DNA of 64,000 bases. Source: JACVRW01 sp963808545. Lineage in GTDB: Bacteria > Actinomycetota > Thermoleophilia > Solirubrobacterales > Thermoleophilaceae. The notes beneath the pieces are model-generated. The model saw nothing but the letters and a program-made list of their open reading frames with translations, was not told the origin of the DNA and did not search any database. Of the stretch, positions 61,515 to 64,000 are shown one piece after another (position 1 is the stretch's first letter; each line of letters starts with the position of its first letter). Where the stretch lies: contig CAWEGB010000015.1 of the NCBI GenBank assembly GCA_963808545.1, positions 124,001 through 188,000 of the forward strand. The letters are read 5' to 3'. Made by a program: the position numbers and the translations under genes.

Positions 61515-62372
61515 GTGCCGCCCGCCGTCGCGTCGATCGCGCTGATCGTCAACCCCAGCTCCGGCGCCGGTACCGAGCCGGAGGCACTCGCCGATGAGCT
61601 GCGCGGGTTCGGCGTTGCGGTCGAGCTGTTCGGGCCGGACGAGGCCGAGCGCGCGGCCGCCTCGGGAGCCGAGCGGGTGGCGGTGGCGGGCGGGGACGGC
61701 AGCATCGCCCCCGCGGCAGCGGCTGCCGGCGCGGCGGGCCGGCCGCTGGCGGTGATCCCGGTGGGCACGGCCAACGACTTCGCGCGCGGGCTGGGGCTGC
61801 CCCTCAACCGCACGGCCGCCACGCGCCTGGCGGCGGAGGGCCGCTCGCTGCGGCCGCTCGACCTCGGCCGGGTGGGTACCCGTCCCTTCGTCAACGCGGC
61901 CAGCGCCGGGCTGGCCGCATCGGCCACGCGGGCCGCCACCGGTCTGAAGAAGCTGCTGGGACCGCTGGCCTACGCCCTCGGCGCCGTTCGTGCCGGCCTG
62001 CGCGAGCGGCCGCTGCAGACCCAGGTGCTGGTGGATGGGGAGCTCTTCTTCGAGGGCGGCGCCTGGCAGCTGACCGTGGCCGGCACCGGGCACTTCGGCG
62101 CCGGCTCCCGGCTCGAGACGGCGGAGGCCGATGACGGGCTGCTCGACCTGGCGATCATGACGGCGGGTTCCCGGATCCGGCTGGTGGCCCACGCCTACGG
62201 CCTGCGCGCGGGCCGGCTCACGCGCCGGTCGGACGTGCGCCACGCCCGCGGCGAGGTGATCGACCTGCTCGTGCCCGTGGGCACGGGCTTCAACGTCGAC
62301 GGCGAGGTGCTGGAGCTGGGCCCGTCGCGCCTGTCGGTCGAGGCTGCCGCCTTCGCGCTCGTGGCCGCCTAG
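61515..62372 (+). CDS. Diacylglycerol kinase-family lipid kinase
   Basis: The protein has 285 residues from GTG 61515. It starts ALIVNPSSGAG, has the nucleotide-binding VAVAGGDGSIAPAA and PLAVIPVGTANDFARGLGLP, then a beta C-terminal domain with NAASAGLAA and GFNVDGEVLE. It phosphorylates a lipid such as diacylglycerol or a sphingoid base. It follows ftsH by 9 bases and ends in the CTAG shared with the cupin gene. Confidence 0.92.
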   Translation: MPPAVASIALIVNPSSGAGTEPEALADELRGFGVAVELFGPDEAERAAASGAERVAVAGGDGSIAPAAAAAGAAGRPLAVIPVGTANDFARGLGLPLNRTAATRLAAEGRSLRPLDLGRVGTRPFVNAASAGLAASATRAATGLKKLLGPLAYALGAVRAGLRERPLQTQVLVDGELFFEGGAWQLTVAGTGHFGAGSRLETAEADDGLLDLAIMTAGSRIRLVAHAYGLRAGRLTRRSDVRHARGEVIDLLVPVGTGFNVDGEVLELGPSRLSVEAAAFALVAA

Positions 62373-62845
62373 CCGGGAGGCTGCTCGCCGTCCAGGTACT
62401 CACGGGCATCCTCGGCTCGAAACCAGACGCGCATGCCGCTCCCGTCGGGCCGCCGTTCGAAGGCGCCGACCTTGCCCGAGTCCGGCTGGAGCACCACGTC
62501 GGGCTCGCCGCTGGTGGAGAAGGCCAGGAAGCGCACCGGAGCCTCGGTGCGGTTCACGATCTGATGGGCCCCGGCCTCGCCGCGCAGGAACGAGACCACC
62601 TCGCCCTGCGCGAGCTCGCGCCAGCCCTCCGGCGTGCGCAGGCTCGGCGTGCCGTCGAGCACGATCAGGAGCTCTTCCTCCGTGAGATGAGCGTGGTAGG
62701 GGTACGCGGCCTGGCCCGGGGGCAGGTTCCAGAGGCTCAGCCCGAGCCGCTCCGCACCGGCCTGGCGGCTGATCCTGGCGCGCCGGCAGGTGAAGCCCTC
62801 TCCGCTGCGCGGCTCGTCGTAGTCCGGCTCTTCGATGTTGATCAT
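62369..62845 (-). CDS. Cupin-domain protein
   Basis: The protein has 158 residues from ATG 62843-62845. The double-stranded beta helix shows LWNLPPGQAAYPYHAHLTEEELLIVLDG (cupin motif 1 with His, His and Glu) and EVVSFLRGEAGAHQIVNRTEAPVRFLAFS (motif 2 with His). Metal ligands are thus present. Substrate unknown. It diverges from the epimerase gene 25 bases away. Confidence 0.9.
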   Translation of the reverse strand: MINIEEPDYDEPRSGEGFTCRRARISRQAGAERLGLSLWNLPPGQAAYPYHAHLTEEELLIVLDGTPSLRTPEGWRELAQGEVVSFLRGEAGAHQIVNRTEAPVRFLAFSTSGEPDVVLQPDSGKVGAFERRPDGSGMRVWFRAEDAREYLDGEQPPG

Positions 62846-62870
62846 GCCCGGGGTTGTAGCCTCAGCGGCC

Positions 62871-63284
62871 GTGTTCGAGCGGATAGACCACATCGGCGTT
62901 GCGGTCGAGGACCTCGACGGAGCCGTCGAGCTGTACCGCGACCGGCTCGGCATGGAGCTCCAGCACCGAGAGACCGTGGACGAGCAGGGCGTCGAGGCGG
63001 TGCTGCTCGGTGTGGGTGAGAGCCACGTGGAGCTGCTGCGCCCGCTCGGACCCGACACCGCCGTGGGCCGCTTCCTGGATCGGAACGGCCCCGGCCTGCA
63101 CCACGTGGCCTACGGAACCGACGACATCGACCAAGCGCTCGACTCGGTGCGCTCGGCCGGGCTCGCTCTGATCGACGAACAGCCGCGCACCGGCATTCGC
63201 AACAGCCGCGTGGCGTTCCTGCACCCGAAGTCGACCGGCGGCGTGCTGACCGAGCTGGTCGAGGCCCTGGAGGCACACCAATGA
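62871..63284 (+). CDS. mce: Methylmalonyl-CoA epimerase
   Basis: The protein has 137 residues from GTG 62871, a start that gives FERIDHIGVAVEDLDGAVELY. Other parts are ETVDEQGVEAVLLGVGESHVELL, GPGLHHVAYGTDDIDQAL and SRVAFLHPKSTGGVLTELVE. The VOC fold carries His, His and Glu ligands. It interconverts methylmalonyl-CoA epimers in propionate metabolism; no mutase gene is here. Its stop overlaps the next start (ATGA). Confidence 0.93.
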   Translation: MFERIDHIGVAVEDLDGAVELYRDRLGMELQHRETVDEQGVEAVLLGVGESHVELLRPLGPDTAVGRFLDRNGPGLHHVAYGTDDIDQALDSVRSAGLALIDEQPRTGIRNSRVAFLHPKSTGGVLTELVEALEAHQ

Positions 63285-63502
63285 CCGACCCCGCTCAGCG
63301 CATAGACATCGGCTTCCAGGGCGGCCAGGTGCTCCCCTGCCGAGTGGCCAAGGAGGCGTACGACGGGCTACGCAAGGCGCTCGGCGACTCGAACGCCGAC
63401 CGCTGGTACGAGCTCGAAACCCAGGATTCCGAGGTCGCCCTCGACCTGTCGCAGATCGTCTACGTGCGTCTCGACACCGAGGGGCAGAAGGTCGGCTTCT
63501 AG
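63281..63502 (+). CDS. Small conserved protein between mce and ychF
   Basis: The protein has 73 residues. It reads IDIGFQGGQVLPCRVAKEAY, GLRKALGDSNADRWYELETQ and DSEVALDLSQIVYVRLDTEG, a compact beta-alpha-beta protein. I recall similar short proteins in related genomes but know no function. The start overlaps the mce stop by 4 bases, and ychF follows after 9 bases, so all three are probably one transcript. Confidence 0.8.
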   Translation: MTDPAQRIDIGFQGGQVLPCRVAKEAYDGLRKALGDSNADRWYELETQDSEVALDLSQIVYVRLDTEGQKVGF

Positions 63503-63511
63503 AGGTAGTCC

Positions 63512-64000
63512 GTGAAGGTCGGGATCGTCGGGCTGCCCAACGCGGGCAAGTCCTCGCTGTTCAACGCACTGACCCGCGCCGGCGCGCAGGCGGCCAACTA
63601 TCCGTTCACCACGGTGGAGCCCAACGTGGCCGTGGTGGGCGTGCCGGACGAGCGGCTCGAGCGGGTGGCGCGAACGGTCGGCGCGCGACCCGTGGTGCAC
63701 GAGACGATCGAGTTTCACGACATCGCCGGGCTGGTGCGCGGCGCGCACGAAGGGGAGGGCCTCGGCAACCGCTTCCTCGCCAACATCCGCGAGACCGACG
63801 CGATTCTCCACGTCGTGCGCGTTCACGACGACGCACAGGTGGTGCATCCCGAGGGCCGCGTCGACCCGATGGCCGACACCGAGACGATCGAGACCGAGTT
63901 GCTGTTCGCCGACCTCGAGCAGGCCGAGCGGCGACTGGAACGGGTGAGCAAGCAGGCCAAGTCGCTCGACAAGTTGGCCGTTGCCGAGGAGCGTTGGCTG
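63512..64000 (+). CDS. ychF: Redox-regulated ATPase YchF, N-terminal part
   Basis: The gene runs off the right edge; 163 codons are visible from GTG 63512. The P-loop is VGLPNAGKSSLFNALTRAGA, followed by ANYPFTTVEPNVAVVGVPDERL, the G3-like DIAGLVRGAHEGEGLGNRFLANIRE and the start of the coiled-coil insert (LEQAERRLERVSKQAKSLDKLA). YchF is an Obg-related P-loop protein that prefers ATP and binds ribosomes. Confidence 0.96.
   Translation, partial: MKVGIVGLPNAGKSSLFNALTRAGAQAANYPFTTVEPNVAVVGVPDERLERVARTVGARPVVHETIEFHDIAGLVRGAHEGEGLGNRFLANIRETDAILHVVRVHDDAQVVHPEGRVDPMADTETIETELLFADLEQAERRLERVSKQAKSLDKLAVAEERWL

Overview
The window is GC-rich chromosomal DNA from an actinobacterium. GTG and TTG starts are frequent and operons are packed with 1-8 base stop/start overlaps. 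Several features point to the class Thermoleophilia (Solirubrobacterales-like), although this is inferred from gene content and family flavour and not from a marker phylogeny. These include an RpsR with a zinc-ribbon pattern, a secreted M23 protein behind a c-di-AMP riboswitch, and a SnoaL-like protein starting MSQENVEII.

Layout. 0-4.6 kb (minus): rpsF, ssb, rpsR, rplI, dnaB, a DnaC/DnaI-like AAA+ ATPase and the start of purA. 4.6-5.2 kb: a small membrane-anchored proline-rich protein ending at a strong hairpin. 5.2-11.7 kb (minus): a stress-type run of response regulator, histidine kinase, HtrA protease, anti-sigma-like ATPase, TreT trehalose synthase and OtsA-like synthase. 11.7-23.4 kb: envelope genes, including a pseudo-peptidase membrane protein, a PBP1A-type synthase, MscS, a PIG-V-like mannosyltransferase, a CPBP protease, an L,D-transpeptidase and the riboswitch-controlled M23 protein; thiL and a HAD hydrolase lie among them. 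23.4-27.5 kb: pyrE, nudC, two adjacent frameshifted small genes, chrA and a VOC protein. 27.5-37.5 kb: an accessory stretch with a PadR operator region, a SnoaL-tailed sigma factor, an MFS exporter, a CAP protein, an atypical dapB, a class II amidotransferase and gene remnants (an acetyltransferase with an internal deletion and a truncated RibD-C domain). A tRNA-Arg(CCT) lies at 37.5 kb.

37.6-40.1 kb: galT, GNAT and TlpA-like genes. 40.3-42.8 kb: an unusual SF2 helicase. 42.8-50.3 kb (minus): one continuous tetrapyrrole and cytochrome c maturation run, in transcription order ccmA, ccmB, ccmC, ccmD-like, hemA, hemC, cobA-hemD fusion, SAM-hydroxide adenosyltransferase and birA. 51.5-53.2 kb: mog/moaB, moaC and a siroheme-synthase dehydrogenase with a Cys-rich N-terminus. 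53.3-64 kb: a small basic protein, aldehyde dehydrogenase, rarA, an alpha/beta hydrolase, an M20 peptidase, a DUF1385 protein, ftsH with a distinctive extracytoplasmic domain, a lipid kinase, a cupin, methylmalonyl-CoA epimerase and the start of ychF.

No CRISPR array, prophage, IS element or rRNA was seen. The most noteworthy items are the c-di-AMP riboswitch on the M23 gene, the helicase with an acidic insertion between its N-terminal motif and Walker A, the paired TreT/OtsA trehalose genes behind an anti-sigma-like protein, the catalytically degenerate M28-like membrane protein, the clustered remnants at 25-36 kb, three genes whose conserved N-termini seem to need CTG starts, and three convergent gene pairs that end on one shared CTAG.
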